In this document: positions 39,144 to 47,427 of the stretch, piece by piece | Layout of the letters: the number at the start of each line of letters is the position of its first letter | Numbering within the stretch: the stretch's first letter is position 1 | Assembly: GCF_000820845.2 (NCBI RefSeq) | Contig: NZ_CBXV010000006.1 | Location: 62,001-126,000 of the forward strand | Length of the DNA: 64,000 nucleotides | Reading direction: 5' to 3' | DNA from: Pyrinomonas methylaliphatogenes | GTDB taxonomy: Bacteria; Acidobacteriota; Blastocatellia; Pyrinomonadales; Pyrinomonadaceae | Notes under the pieces: generated by a model | What the model was told of the DNA's origin: nothing | Database searches by the model: none | Seen by the model: the letters and a program-made list of their open reading frames with translations, nothing else | Made by a program: the position numbers and the translations under genes

Positions 39144-40283
39144 ATGTTCGGCAAGTACACGCTCGGCATCGAGGAGGAGTTTCAGATCGTCGATCCCGCG
39201 ACGCGAGAGTTACGCTCACACGTCTCGGAAATCCTCGCCGAAGGGCGCATGCTGCTCGGCGAGCAGATCAAACCCGAGATGATCCAATCGACGGTCGAGG
39301 TCGGAACCGGCGTCTGCCGCAACATTCAAGAGGCGCGCGCCGAAATCATCCGTTTGCGATCGATCGTCTCGCATTTGGCGCGCAAGCAAGGGCTGGCGAT
39401 CGTCGCCGCTTCGACCCACCCTTTCTCTCACTGGCTGGACCAGAAGATCTACGAGGACAAGCGTTACGAATTGCTCGTCGAAGAGGTCCAAGTGATTGCG
39501 CGCTCGCTCCTCATCTTCGGACTCCACGTTCATGTCGGCGTCGAAGATCGCGAGCGCGCCATCCACATCATGAACGCCGCGCGCTACTTTCTGCCGCACG
39601 TTCTGGCGCTTTCGACCTCGTCGCCCTTCTGGCTCGGCATCAACACCGGCTTCAAGTCCTATCGCTCGGAGATCTTCAAGAAGTTCCCGCGCACGGACAT
39701 CCCGGACCATTTCGATTCTTACGCCTCTTTCGAACGTTATGTCGATCTCCTGATCCGAACCAACTGCATAGACAATGGGAAGAAGATCTGGTGGGATGTC
39801 CGTCCGCATCCATTCTTCCCGACTTTGGAATTCCGCGTATGCGACATCCCGACGCGCGTTGACGATACGATCGCGATCGCCGCGCTCTTTCAGGCCATCG
39901 TCGCCAAACTCGACAAATTGATCGAACAAAACCTAGGCTTTCGCCTCTACCGCCGCATGCTCATCCAAGAGAACAAGTGGCGCGCCGTGCGCTACGGGCT
40001 CGACGGTAAACTGATAGACTTCGGCAAGCAGAAAGAGGTGCCCGTGCGCGACCTGATCCGCGAGCTGCTGCAATTCGTCGATGATGTCGTAGATGAGCTT
40101 GGCTCGCGCCGAGAGATCGAACACATCCACCGCATACTTGAGCGCGGCACATCAGCCGAAGAGCAGTTAAGGGTTTACCGCGAAACCGGGGACTTGCGCG
40201 CCGTCGTCGATCGATTGATCGAACTGACGATGGAGAACGTCCCATACGAACCTTCAGGCGTTGAGAAGGCGCAATGCGGATGA
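39144..40283 (+). CDS. YbdK-type carboxylate-amine ligase (GCS2 family)
   Basis: 379 residues, full length for the glutamate-cysteine ligase type 2 family, which includes plant-like GCS and E. coli YbdK. Seen: LGIEEEFQIVDPATREL near the start (Mg/ATP site), STVEVGTGVC, HPFSHW, HVHVGVEDRERA, and WWDVRPHPFFPTLEFRVCD. The enzyme makes a gamma-glutamyl amide with ATP, perhaps gamma-glutamylcysteine. No glutathione synthetase is nearby, although the ATP-grasp-like gene two positions upstream could do the second step. It starts 72 bases after the PilZ gene. Confidence 0.88.
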   Translation: MFGKYTLGIEEEFQIVDPATRELRSHVSEILAEGRMLLGEQIKPEMIQSTVEVGTGVCRNIQEARAEIIRLRSIVSHLARKQGLAIVAASTHPFSHWLDQKIYEDKRYELLVEEVQVIARSLLIFGLHVHVGVEDRERAIHIMNAARYFLPHVLALSTSSPFWLGINTGFKSYRSEIFKKFPRTDIPDHFDSYASFERYVDLLIRTNCIDNGKKIWWDVRPHPFFPTLEFRVCDIPTRVDDTIAIAALFQAIVAKLDKLIEQNLGFRLYRRMLIQENKWRAVRYGLDGKLIDFGKQKEVPVRDLIRELLQFVDDVVDELGSRREIEHIHRILERGTSAEEQLRVYRETGDLRAVVDRLIELTMENVPYEPSGVEKAQCG

Positions 40284-40363
40284 AAGCGTGGGTATCGGCC
40301 CTGATCGGCCTATAGATCGCAAGACGAGATTCGGCGTTGCTAAAGATAGGCTCGACGAATCGC

Positions 40364-40464
40364 GTTCAAAGCCGAACCTTCCTATCACTCAGCACGCGCG
40401 CCCGCGACTCTTTTCTAACCGCCTCACAGAGTTCAAAGCTGAACCTTCCCATCACTCAGCACGC
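40364..40464. repeat. Paired direct repeat (34 bp x2, 33 bp gap), locus G
   Basis: Copies at 40364-40397 and 40431-40464, beginning GTTCAAAGC, match at 32 of 34 positions, both differences being C/T transitions. The 33 bp between are unique. The right copy includes the stop and last codons of the HAD phosphatase gene (40452 onward), so the left copy is a displaced tail. Lies between two convergent genes. Confidence 0.9.
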
Positions 40465-41318
40465 AAGATGAACTTTTCGATGGCGAGCGCGACGCCGTCT
40501 TCATCGTTTGAAGCCGTCAGATGGAAGCGGCTCGCGCCGCGCAGTTCCGGTTCGGCGTTGCCCATGACGACGCTCGTTCCGGCAAATTGCAGCATCTCCA
40601 GATCGTTGAAGTTATCGCCTATAGCCATCACCTCTTCGCGCGCGATCCCGTATTCGGCGGCGACGGCTGCGAGCCCCGCCCCTTTGGAAGCTTCCGGATT
40701 GATGATGTCAAGGAGAGCGAAATCCTTCTTCGGATAGAAGGTGCGCACCACGCGCACGCGCCCTTTAAGCTCACGCGCGAGCCGCGCGCCGAGATCGCCC
40801 ATGGTCGCGCAACCTCCAGCGAAAGCGATGTGGACCGGGTCGTGGTCCAGGTATTCGATGAGCGAAGAAACGCAACGCACGTCGGCGTCCGTGCCGACCA
40901 CGCGCCGCGACCAAGCGATGTATCTCGCCAACTCCTCGTTCCGCTCGCTGCCGCGCTCGTGGACAAGCAGGCCCGCGCCGTGAGGGTCATCGCTTACCAT
41001 GGCATGAGCGCCGCACTCGCGCCCCAAACGCAGGACGGCATGAGCGGCTTCGCGTGGCAGAGGCCGCACCGCGACCGTCTCGAGCGTGAGCGCGTGTTTG
41101 GTGAGCGCGCCGTTGTGCGCGATCACCGGAACGTCGTCGAGATCGAGTTCGAGCGCGATGGGTCGCGCGTCGCGGAACCGGCGTCCCGTGACGAGCGCAA
41201 TCCTCACGCCGCGCCGCCTGGCCTCGGCAATGGCCCGGCGGTTTCTTGCGGAAATCTCTCCGCGCGAATCAAGAAGCGTCCCATCGAGATCGAGGGCGAG
41301 CAATCGTATGGGCATCAT
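40452..41318 (-). CDS. HAD-superfamily Cof-type phosphatase
   Basis: 288 residues. Motif I is DLDGTLLDS (nucleophile Asp near 9), motif II in ALVTGRR, motif III Lys in the A-S-K-G segment, and motif IV IGDNFNDLEML. The cap is of the Cof/C2B type. Such enzymes dephosphorylate sugar phosphates, nucleotides or PLP; the substrate cannot be told. It is convergent with the ligase gene and divergent from thrC. The stop codon lies in repeat locus G. Confidence 0.88.
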   Translation of the reverse strand: MMPIRLLALDLDGTLLDSRGEISARNRRAIAEARRRGVRIALVTGRRFRDARPIALELDLDDVPVIAHNGALTKHALTLETVAVRPLPREAAHAVLRLGRECGAHAMVSDDPHGAGLLVHERGSERNEELARYIAWSRRVVGTDADVRCVSSLIEYLDHDPVHIAFAGGCATMGDLGARLARELKGRVRVVRTFYPKKDFALLDIINPEASKGAGLAAVAAEYGIAREEVMAIGDNFNDLEMLQFAGTSVVMGNAEPELRGASRFHLTASNDEDGVALAIEKFILRAE

Positions 41319-41497
41319 CGAAAATTTACCACATCGAACGCGCGGCTCGCTATTTCGCCCTCAGCGAAACTTCACCTTCTGAGCGCGATGCAGGATAATC
41401 GCTCCAAGTGGCATAATCTCCTGCGCGTTGGGCGAACGAAATTCAGAGCCGATTCGTTCGCCGCGCTGCTAAATCGCCGTCAATCGAAGGTGATACG

Positions 41498-42664
41498 ATG
41501 CATCTTACACATCTCGAATGCACGGCATGCGGTCTGCATCATGAGGCACGCCGCTTGCTCAATCTTTGTCTTCGCTGCGGCAAACCGCTCTTTGCCAAGT
41601 ATGATCTAGCGCGCGCGGCGCAGACCATGACGCCAGAAGCGCTGCGGACGCGCCGAGCGGACATGTGGCGTTACCGCGAGGTCCTGCCCGTCGAACGCGA
41701 CGAGAACATCGTCTCGCTCGGCGAAGGGTGGACGCCGCTCGTCCACGCGCGAAGGTTGGGCGCGAAGCTCGGAATGGGCGAACTCTACATCAAAGACGAG
41801 TCCTTGAATCCGACGCAAAGCTTCAAGGCGCGCGGCATGTCGACGGCGGTCTCGATGGCGATGGAGCTAGGCGCGCAACGGCTCGCCGTTCCCTCAGCAG
41901 GCAACGCAGCTGGCGCGCTTGCGGCTTACGCGGCGCGCGCCGGATTCGAAGCCTTCATCTTCATGCCGCAGGATACGCCGCGCGCCAACGTCATCGAGTG
42001 CGTTGAGATGGGCGCGCGCGTGACGCTCGTCGAAGGGTTGATCACCGATTGCGCGGCGGAGATCGCGCGGCGCAAAGAGCAAGAGGGATGGTTCGAGGTT
42101 TCGACGCTCAAAGAGCCTTACCGCGTCGAAGGCAAGAAGACTATGGGTTACGAGTTGGCCGAACAGTTCGATTGGCAACTTCCAGATGCGATCATCTATC
42201 CAACGGGCGGCGGCACAGGGCTCATCGGCATGTGGAAAGCGTTCGATGAGATGGAGGCGATGGGACTGATCGACGGCAAACGACCGCGCATGATCGTCGT
42301 GCAGGCTGCAGGTTGCGCCCCAATCGTGCGCGCTTTCGAGCAGGGTGAAGATCACGCCGCAGAGTTTCCGAACGCCGCGACCATCGCTTCGGGTTTGCGC
42401 GTACCGCGCGCCATCGGCGACTTTTTGATCCTCAGCGCCGTGCGCTCATCAGGTGGCACAGCCATCGCCGTCACAGACGAAGAGATGACAGATGCCGTAC
42501 GCGAGATCGGCGCAACCGAAGGCATCTTCGCCGCTCCGGAAGGCGCCGCTTGCCTTCCCGCGTTACGCAAGCTGCTGGACCGTGGCGTGATCAGTAAAGA
42601 TGAGCGCGTCGTCATTTTCAACACCGGCGCGGGCGTCAAATATCTCGAATGCTTCGCGCGATGA
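41498..42664 (+). CDS. thrC: Threonine synthase
   Basis: 388 residues, PLP enzyme that turns phosphohomoserine into threonine. An N-terminal zinc ribbon (C-T-A-C near 9-12 and C-L-R-C near 28-31) is followed by the PLP lysine in [11 protein letters not shown] near 107, [17 protein letters not shown] (phosphate loop), [12 protein letters not shown] and the final GAGVKY. The zinc-ribbon form is common in archaea and several bacterial phyla, unlike E. coli ThrC. It stands alone, divergent from the HAD gene. Confidence 0.92.
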   Translation: MHLTHLECTACGLHHEARRLLNLCLRCGKPLFAKYDLARAAQTMTPEALRTRRADMWRYREVLPVERDENIVSLGEGWTPLVHARRLGAKLGMGELYIKDESLNPTQSFKARGMSTAVSMAMELGAQRLAVPSAGNAAGALAAYAARAGFEAFIFMPQDTPRANVIECVEMGARVTLVEGLITDCAAEIARRKEQEGWFEVSTLKEPYRVEGKKTMGYELAEQFDWQLPDAIIYPTGGGTGLIGMWKAFDEMEAMGLIDGKRPRMIVVQAAGCAPIVRAFEQGEDHAAEFPNAATIASGLRVPRAIGDFLILSAVRSSGGTAIAVTDEEMTDAVREIGATEGIFAAPEGAACLPALRKLLDRGVISKDERVVIFNTGAGVKYLECFAR

Positions 42665-42735
42665 AGAGGCATAGAAGCCGATCGTTGAAACCGGACAACT
42701 GAGAGCGACAGAGTAAGGCAACGGGGAGATGGAAG

Positions 42736-44037
42736 ATGGGGCGAAGCGCGACGAGAGCTTATCCCGCATGGGATGAAGCTCGACTGCAACGAAGCCATCC
42801 GAACCGATCCGTGCAGACGCGCAATCTCGGGCGCGCAGCGGCGTTGATCGCCTGCCTCATCGGTGCTCTCTCGGCGTTCGACTGTGCGGCGCAAAACCTC
42901 GAGCAGTTCGAGCGCTTGCGCGCGGAGGGGCGGGAAGCCCTTTACAACTTGGATTACGAGGGCGCGCGCGCGCGTTTCCGCGAGATCGTGCGCCTGTTCC
43001 CGGACCATCCGGCTGGACCATATCAACTCGCCGCCGCGCTCTGGTTGCAGAAACTGAACGAGGAGAGGCGACTTCAATCTTCGCTCTACAACTCCGAATC
43101 GTTCTACGCGCCGACCGAGGACCGCGCCGACCCGCGTCTTGCTGAAGAGTTCAAGCGGTTGACCGAAAGAGCCAAAGAACTGGCGACCGCTCGCTTGAAG
43201 AAGAACCCGCAAGACGTGGAAGCGCTTTACTATCTCGGCGCGACCTCGGCCTTGCGCGCCGCGTTTGCCAGCACGATCGAACGGCGTTTCATCGCCGCAT
43301 TGCGCGAAGGCAACAGCGCCGTAGATCGTCATCGCGAAGTGCTCAAACTCGATCCCAACTATCGTGACGCCGAACTGACGATCGGGCTGTACGATTACGT
43401 CGTCGGCAGTCTGCCTTTGCCCGTGAAGCTTTTGGCGAGCCTCGCCGGATTTCGCGGATCGAAACGGCGCGGGATAGAGACGCTCGAGCGCGTCGCACGC
43501 GAAGCGCGCTGGGTGCAGGACGATGCGCGAGTGATTCTGATCGCCATCTACAAGCGCGAAGGGCGGAACTCCGATGCGCTGCGCACGGCGCGCGAACTCG
43601 CCGCTCGTTATCCGCGAAACTATCTTTTCAAGCTCGAACTGGCCGACGCGCTCGCGCTCGAAGCGGTCGATCAGAGGCAGAGAGACTCGTCTCAAGCCGA
43701 TGCGCTTATGCGCGAGGCGTTCGCCATCTTCGACGCGATGAGTCGCGATCGCGCTTTGCGCGCGCAAGACTTGGTCCGCTTCCGTTACGGCGAGGCCCTC
43801 ATGTATCTCGGCCAACCCGAGCGCGCGGCGCAAGAGTTCTTGGCGGCGGCAAACGCGCCGCAGGCCGAACCGGGACTGGCGACCATGGCACGACTGCGCG
43901 CGGCGCAAGCGTTCGATCTCATCGGTCGGCGGGACGAAGCCATCGCGCAATATCGCGCCGTGCTTGCGCGCCCGAACGTCTACGATGCGCACGAACTGGC
44001 CCAGAAGGGATTGCGCGAACCTTTCGCGAATAGGTGA
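42736..44037 (+). CDS. Exported TPR-repeat protein
   Basis: 433 residues. A hydrophobic core at about residues 33-50 ([16 protein letters not shown]) after a long basic n-region suggests a signal peptide, perhaps a lipoprotein with FDC as an imperfect lipobox. The rest is alpha-helical with tetratricopeptide-like repeats (for example [27 protein letters not shown] and [16 protein letters not shown]). TPR proteins act as scaffolds; the partner is not known. It is followed by an alkaline-phosphatase-fold protein and a PHP protein on the same strand. Confidence 0.75.
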   Translation: MGRSATRAYPAWDEARLQRSHPNRSVQTRNLGRAAALIACLIGALSAFDCAAQNLEQFERLRAEGREALYNLDYEGARARFREIVRLFPDHPAGPYQLAAALWLQKLNEERRLQSSLYNSESFYAPTEDRADPRLAEEFKRLTERAKELATARLKKNPQDVEALYYLGATSALRAAFASTIERRFIAALREGNSAVDRHREVLKLDPNYRDAELTIGLYDYVVGSLPLPVKLLASLAGFRGSKRRGIETLERVAREARWVQDDARVILIAIYKREGRNSDALRTARELAARYPRNYLFKLELADALALEAVDQRQRDSSQADALMREAFAIFDAMSRDRALRAQDLVRFRYGEALMYLGQPERAAQEFLAAANAPQAEPGLATMARLRAAQAFDLIGRRDEAIAQYRAVLARPNVYDAHELAQKGLREPFANR

Positions 44038-44117
44038 ATTAACCGAAGTCTGTCTCGGACGTCATGTTCGACTCCCAGCGCGCGAAGGCTCAAAGCAGCC
44101 GACCGGCGGAAGGCTCT

Positions 44118-45470
44118 ATGAAGAGGGGAAGCGCAGCACTGATCGAAATCGCGCGAAGAGCCGACGAACGCTCCCTCGCCATCGAGACGGCGCATGAAAC
44201 GGCGGACCGTAAGCTTCTCGTCTGTCTCGATGGCGTTCCCTTCGATCTCATCGAGGCGGCACGGGCGCGAGGGCTCTTTTCGTCCTTCAATCGACCGACG
44301 CGGCTCCTCTCCCCCTTTCCGACGATGACCAATATCGCGCTTTCGATCATGTTCGACGAAAGCGCGCCGCTCGGCTATGAAAGCCTCTACTTCGACCGCG
44401 AGCGTGGCGCGTTGATGGGCGGGGTGCGTAAATACCTCGGACGGCGCACGCCGGACAAGATCCCTTCTTCGTATATGGATCTGCTCGATTATCAAGAACC
44501 GCTCGCCTGCGAATTCCTCGTTTACGTCGCGCCGCACAAAGTCGTCGCCGCTGACTTCCGGCGTTTCTACGCCGCGTTCGCTCGGGCCAGCGGCGATGAA
44601 GACTTCTTCGCTTTCCTCAAAGGCGTCGATGGCATGCTCCACATCTGCGGTCCGGAAGCGCTGCTCGAAGCTCTTTGCGAACTCGACCGGATGCTTGAGA
44701 AGATCCGTCATCGCGAAGGCGATCGGACGGAGATACTGCTCTTTTCGGATCATGGGATGAACCTCGTCGAGAATCGCCGCGCTAACGTTCGCACGCATCT
44801 CGAAAAGCGCGGCTATCAGGTGGTGTCACAGTTCGGGCGAGCGAGCGCGCGCCAAGTCGCCATCCCGGCTTTCGGCCTGTGCGGCTATGTCGCGCTCTAT
44901 TCAGCCGAAAACGACAAAGCGGAACTGGCCCAGCATCTCGCCGAACTCGAAGGCGTGGATTTTTCCGTCTACCGCGATGGCGAGGCGTTGATGCTCGTCG
45001 GCGTCGAAGGGCGCGCGCGAATAGATCGCCGCCTGATCGGCGCCGAAGCGCATTACAAGTACGAACCGCAGGAAGGCGACCCGCTTCGCCTTCTTCCGAA
45101 GATCGAGACGATGCGTGCGGCGAGGCTGTTCGATGCCAGCGGCTATGCGCACGACCACGCATGGTACGAATGGACGGCGGAGCACATCTACCCGGACGCG
45201 CTCGCCAATCTTTACAACTCCATATTCGAGCCGCACGTCGTCAACGCGGCAGACGTGCTCGTCAGTTTGCGCGATGGTTATTATTACGGCGCGTCCATCT
45301 TCGGTCGCCTCGTGCGTCTTTTGGCAACCCACGGCAACGCCCTTCTGCCAAGCTCCAGCGCCTTTCTGATGAGCACGCACAGAGAGTTCCCGCCCCACAT
45401 GCGCGCTTCCGATCTTCGATATAGTTTTAAGCCGAAACGCAAGCTGCGCTCTTTATCCTCTCAGCGCTGA
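44118..45470 (+). CDS. Alkaline-phosphatase-superfamily phosphodiesterase/phosphatase-like protein
   Basis: About 450 residues from the ATG at 44118, which has GGAAGG in front (44064 is an alternative). No signal peptide. LLVCLDGVPFDLI (about residue 35) and SPFPTMTNIALS with a threonine that could be the nucleophile, plus LLFSDHGMN near 215 with metal-binding Asp-His, are the core of the alkaline phosphatase/nucleotide pyrophosphatase fold. The C-terminal part (HKxxxHA..W type residues in AHDHAWYEW) may complete the metal site. Substrate unknown. Lies between a TPR gene and a PHP phosphoesterase. Confidence 0.6.
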   Translation: MKRGSAALIEIARRADERSLAIETAHETADRKLLVCLDGVPFDLIEAARARGLFSSFNRPTRLLSPFPTMTNIALSIMFDESAPLGYESLYFDRERGALMGGVRKYLGRRTPDKIPSSYMDLLDYQEPLACEFLVYVAPHKVVAADFRRFYAAFARASGDEDFFAFLKGVDGMLHICGPEALLEALCELDRMLEKIRHREGDRTEILLFSDHGMNLVENRRANVRTHLEKRGYQVVSQFGRASARQVAIPAFGLCGYVALYSAENDKAELAQHLAELEGVDFSVYRDGEALMLVGVEGRARIDRRLIGAEAHYKYEPQEGDPLRLLPKIETMRAARLFDASGYAHDHAWYEWTAEHIYPDALANLYNSIFEPHVVNAADVLVSLRDGYYYGASIFGRLVRLLATHGNALLPSSSAFLMSTHREFPPHMRASDLRYSFKPKRKLRSLSSQR

Positions 45471-45669
45471 CGAGTCAAAGCAGCATGGCCCGGCTCGCGC
45501 TCGGCGACCTTCGAGCGAAGATGCGCTCTTGCCTGCCCCCCGTTTTCCGCGCGCCACCGACCGCCTTGGGACGATACGTAGAGCGGACCCCACACGCTTC
45601 GAGAATTTCGCCCGCGCGCGTCGATCCGCCGTTCTATTTCGAAGTTGCCCGTGCTAACCTCTATCACCG

Positions 45670-46872
45670 ATGCGGCTCCTTAAGCGAACTGCGCTCGCGC
45701 TGCTTGCCGCCGCGATCGTCTCTCAACTCCCGTTCATCTATCGGCGGCACCAACTACTGCGCTTGCGTCAAGGGATCGCCGCCCTCGCCGCGCAGAGGAT
45801 GCCCCCCGTTGAAGACGGGTTCAAAGAGGTCAAAGGCGTCATTCACGTTCACTCCCTTCTCGGCGGTCACAGCTTGGGAACCTTCGATGAGATCATCCGC
45901 GCTGCGCAAATCAATCAATTGGATTTCGTCGTCATGACGGAACATCCGGAATCGCACGTGGCAACTGCCGAAGCGACGCTCCGCGGTGTGCATGAAGGCG
46001 TGCTTTTCGTTAACGGCAGCGAAGTGGAGACGGCGGATGGCGACCGTCTGCTCATCTTTCCGGGCAGCGCCGCTGAAGACCCGTCGCGCCTGCCGACGCG
46101 GCGACTCATCGCTGAAGCGCGAAGCAAGGGCCAAATGACCGCGGTCGCCTATCCGCGCGAAACTGGAGCGTGGAAGGAAGAGGGGCCCGATGGCTTAGAA
46201 GTCTACAATCTGTACACTAACGCGCGACGCGCGCGAACGTTTCCGCTCATCCTCGACGCCATCTGGTCATGGTGGAGCTATCCGGATCTGATCTTCGCGC
46301 GTTTCTACGAAAGGCCCGATGACGCTCTGCGCATTTGGGATGAAGCGCTCAAAGGGCGAAGGCTCTTTGCCATCGCAGGCAACGACGCGCATGCAAACAT
46401 CGGCCTCGGGCTTCGCTACGACTCCGGCAAACCCATCTTCGACATGAGATTCGATCCTTACGAGACGAGCTTTCACCTGGTCCGCAACCATGTGCTGCTC
46501 GCGGCAGATGAGCCGTTGACCGCCGAAACGTTGCAAGCGGCGCTCAGTCGCGGCCATAGCTTCATCGCTTTCGATCTCTTTTCCGATGCGACCGGTTTCC
46601 GTTTCATGGCGAGCGACGGGCGCGAGACGAAGATCATGGGCGATCAGATAGCGGCAACAGGAGACTTGCAATTGACGGTTCGAACGCCGCTCCCGTCGCA
46701 CATCCGTTTGCTCAAAGACGGAGAAGAAGTGGCGCAAGCGCAGAACGCGACAAGCTTGACCCATCGGACGAGCGAACCGGGCGTCTATCGCGTGGAAGTC
46801 TATCTCGACCAACTCCCGCTTATCGCCTCCAAGCCCTGGATCATCTCCAATCCCATCCGCGTGGTTCGCTGA
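45670..46872 (+). CDS. Membrane-anchored PHP-domain phosphoesterase
   Basis: 400 residues. An N-terminal hydrophobic segment (about 7-23) may anchor it. The PHP metal-binding motifs are in order: GVIHVHSLLGGHS (about 57), FVVMTEHPESH (about 87), a GSEVET motif (about 117) and AGNDAHANIG (about 236). This suggests a trinuclear-metal phosphoesterase outside the cytoplasm or facing it. A C-terminal beta domain (about 310-400) resembles an immunoglobulin-like fold. It follows the alkaline-phosphatase-like gene by about 200 bases; both hint at phosphate-ester use. Confidence 0.75.
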   Translation: MRLLKRTALALLAAAIVSQLPFIYRRHQLLRLRQGIAALAAQRMPPVEDGFKEVKGVIHVHSLLGGHSLGTFDEIIRAAQINQLDFVVMTEHPESHVATAEATLRGVHEGVLFVNGSEVETADGDRLLIFPGSAAEDPSRLPTRRLIAEARSKGQMTAVAYPRETGAWKEEGPDGLEVYNLYTNARRARTFPLILDAIWSWWSYPDLIFARFYERPDDALRIWDEALKGRRLFAIAGNDAHANIGLGLRYDSGKPIFDMRFDPYETSFHLVRNHVLLAADEPLTAETLQAALSRGHSFIAFDLFSDATGFRFMASDGRETKIMGDQIAATGDLQLTVRTPLPSHIRLLKDGEEVAQAQNATSLTHRTSEPGVYRVEVYLDQLPLIASKPWIISNPIRVVR

Positions 46873-47159
46873 GCGCCGCCATGTTCTTCAAAGAGGCTCG
46901 TCGCATCTTCGCGGATTTTCAGTAAGGAATCGCGATCGGCCCTGACAGCCACGCTGATTAGCCCTCAAGACTCCACTTCGTGAATCGCTGAAGACAGTCT
47001 ATACTCACCCGACTCTGCGAGGCAGCGGGGGAAACGACTGGCGACCGAATTGTTCGCGCGGACGATCGGCATCCCGAGCGATTATGAATCTTTAGAGCGG
47101 CTTATCCACTTATCCATTCGACCTACTAGACTAACCCCTTTTCGAACCCGCTATGCGAG
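46873..47159. other. Intergenic stretch without recognisable feature
   Basis: This first part of the 555-base gap after the PHP gene shows no credible gene, hairpin or promoter. Two partial DnaA-box-like 9-mers (TTATCCACT, TTATCCATT at 47102-47118) are not convincing. The rest of the gap is described separately. Confidence 0.5.
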
Positions 47160-47254
47160 GTTAATCGCCAAATTCGTTTTTGTCCGACCAGCATCATCAG
47201 CACCATCGGACCATCGGCATCATCGTTAATCGCCAAATTCGTTTTTGTCCGACC
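47160..47254. repeat. Paired direct repeat (30 bp x2, 35 bp gap), locus B
   Basis: Perfect copies at 47160-47189 and 47225-47254, beginning GTTAATCGCCAAATTCGTTT, with a unique 35 bp segment between that is itself rich in CATC. It lies about 175 bases upstream of the winged-helix sensor gene. Confidence 0.92.
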
Positions 47255-47277
47255 CAGCTTCTTTGCGCTAAAATGCA

Positions 47278-47320
47278 GCTTCGGCAAGGCCCGGTGGGGG
47301 TCCCGGAACCTTGCCGAAGC
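47278..47320. other. Strong hairpin ahead of the winged-helix gene
   Basis: A 12-bp perfect stem (GCTTCGGCAAGG at 47278-47289 with its complement at 47309-47320) encloses a 19-base GC-rich loop containing CCCGG...CCCGG. No U-run follows directly. It lies upstream of the -10 hexamer at 47353, so it could end an upstream transcript, be a small RNA, or be a protein site. I cannot match it to a known RNA family. Confidence 0.5.
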
Positions 47321-47352
47321 GTTTCGCGCCCTTTTCCCTTTGCGCGGGTTTT

Positions 47353-47358
47353 TATAAT
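47353..47358 (+). promoter_or_regulatory. Consensus -10 hexamer for the winged-helix sensor gene
   Basis: TATAAT 70 bases before the start codon. The -35 region (TTTTCC near 47331-47337) is poor, as expected for a regulated promoter. Supports transcription starting near 47365. Confidence 0.5.
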
Positions 47359-47387
47359 CTCTTCTGCGCGGGAAGTCCTTAAAAAAG

Positions 47388-47416
47388 GATTAGAATCTCG
47401 TTAGAAAAAGATTAGA
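47388..47416. promoter_or_regulatory. Possible operator: two GATTAGA repeats 22 bp apart
   Basis: GATTAGA at 47388-47394 and 47410-47416, each preceded by an A-run, are spaced by 22 bases, two turns of the helix. They lie between the -10 and the start codon of a DNA-binding winged-helix protein, suiting autoregulation. Support is only positional. Confidence 0.35.
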
Positions 47417-47427
47417 GCGTTAAACCT

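Noticed and set aside
42352-43992. 546-codon minus-strand frame opposite thrC and the TPR gene
   Set aside because: It spans two clearly real plus-strand genes and their gap, shows no known motif, and has the Arg/Gly-rich bias of an antisense frame in GC-rich DNA.
47102-47118. Pair of DnaA boxes (replication origin)
   Set aside because: Two partial 9-mers, neither matching TTATCCACA exactly, and no AT-rich unwinding region or dnaA/dnaN neighbours.
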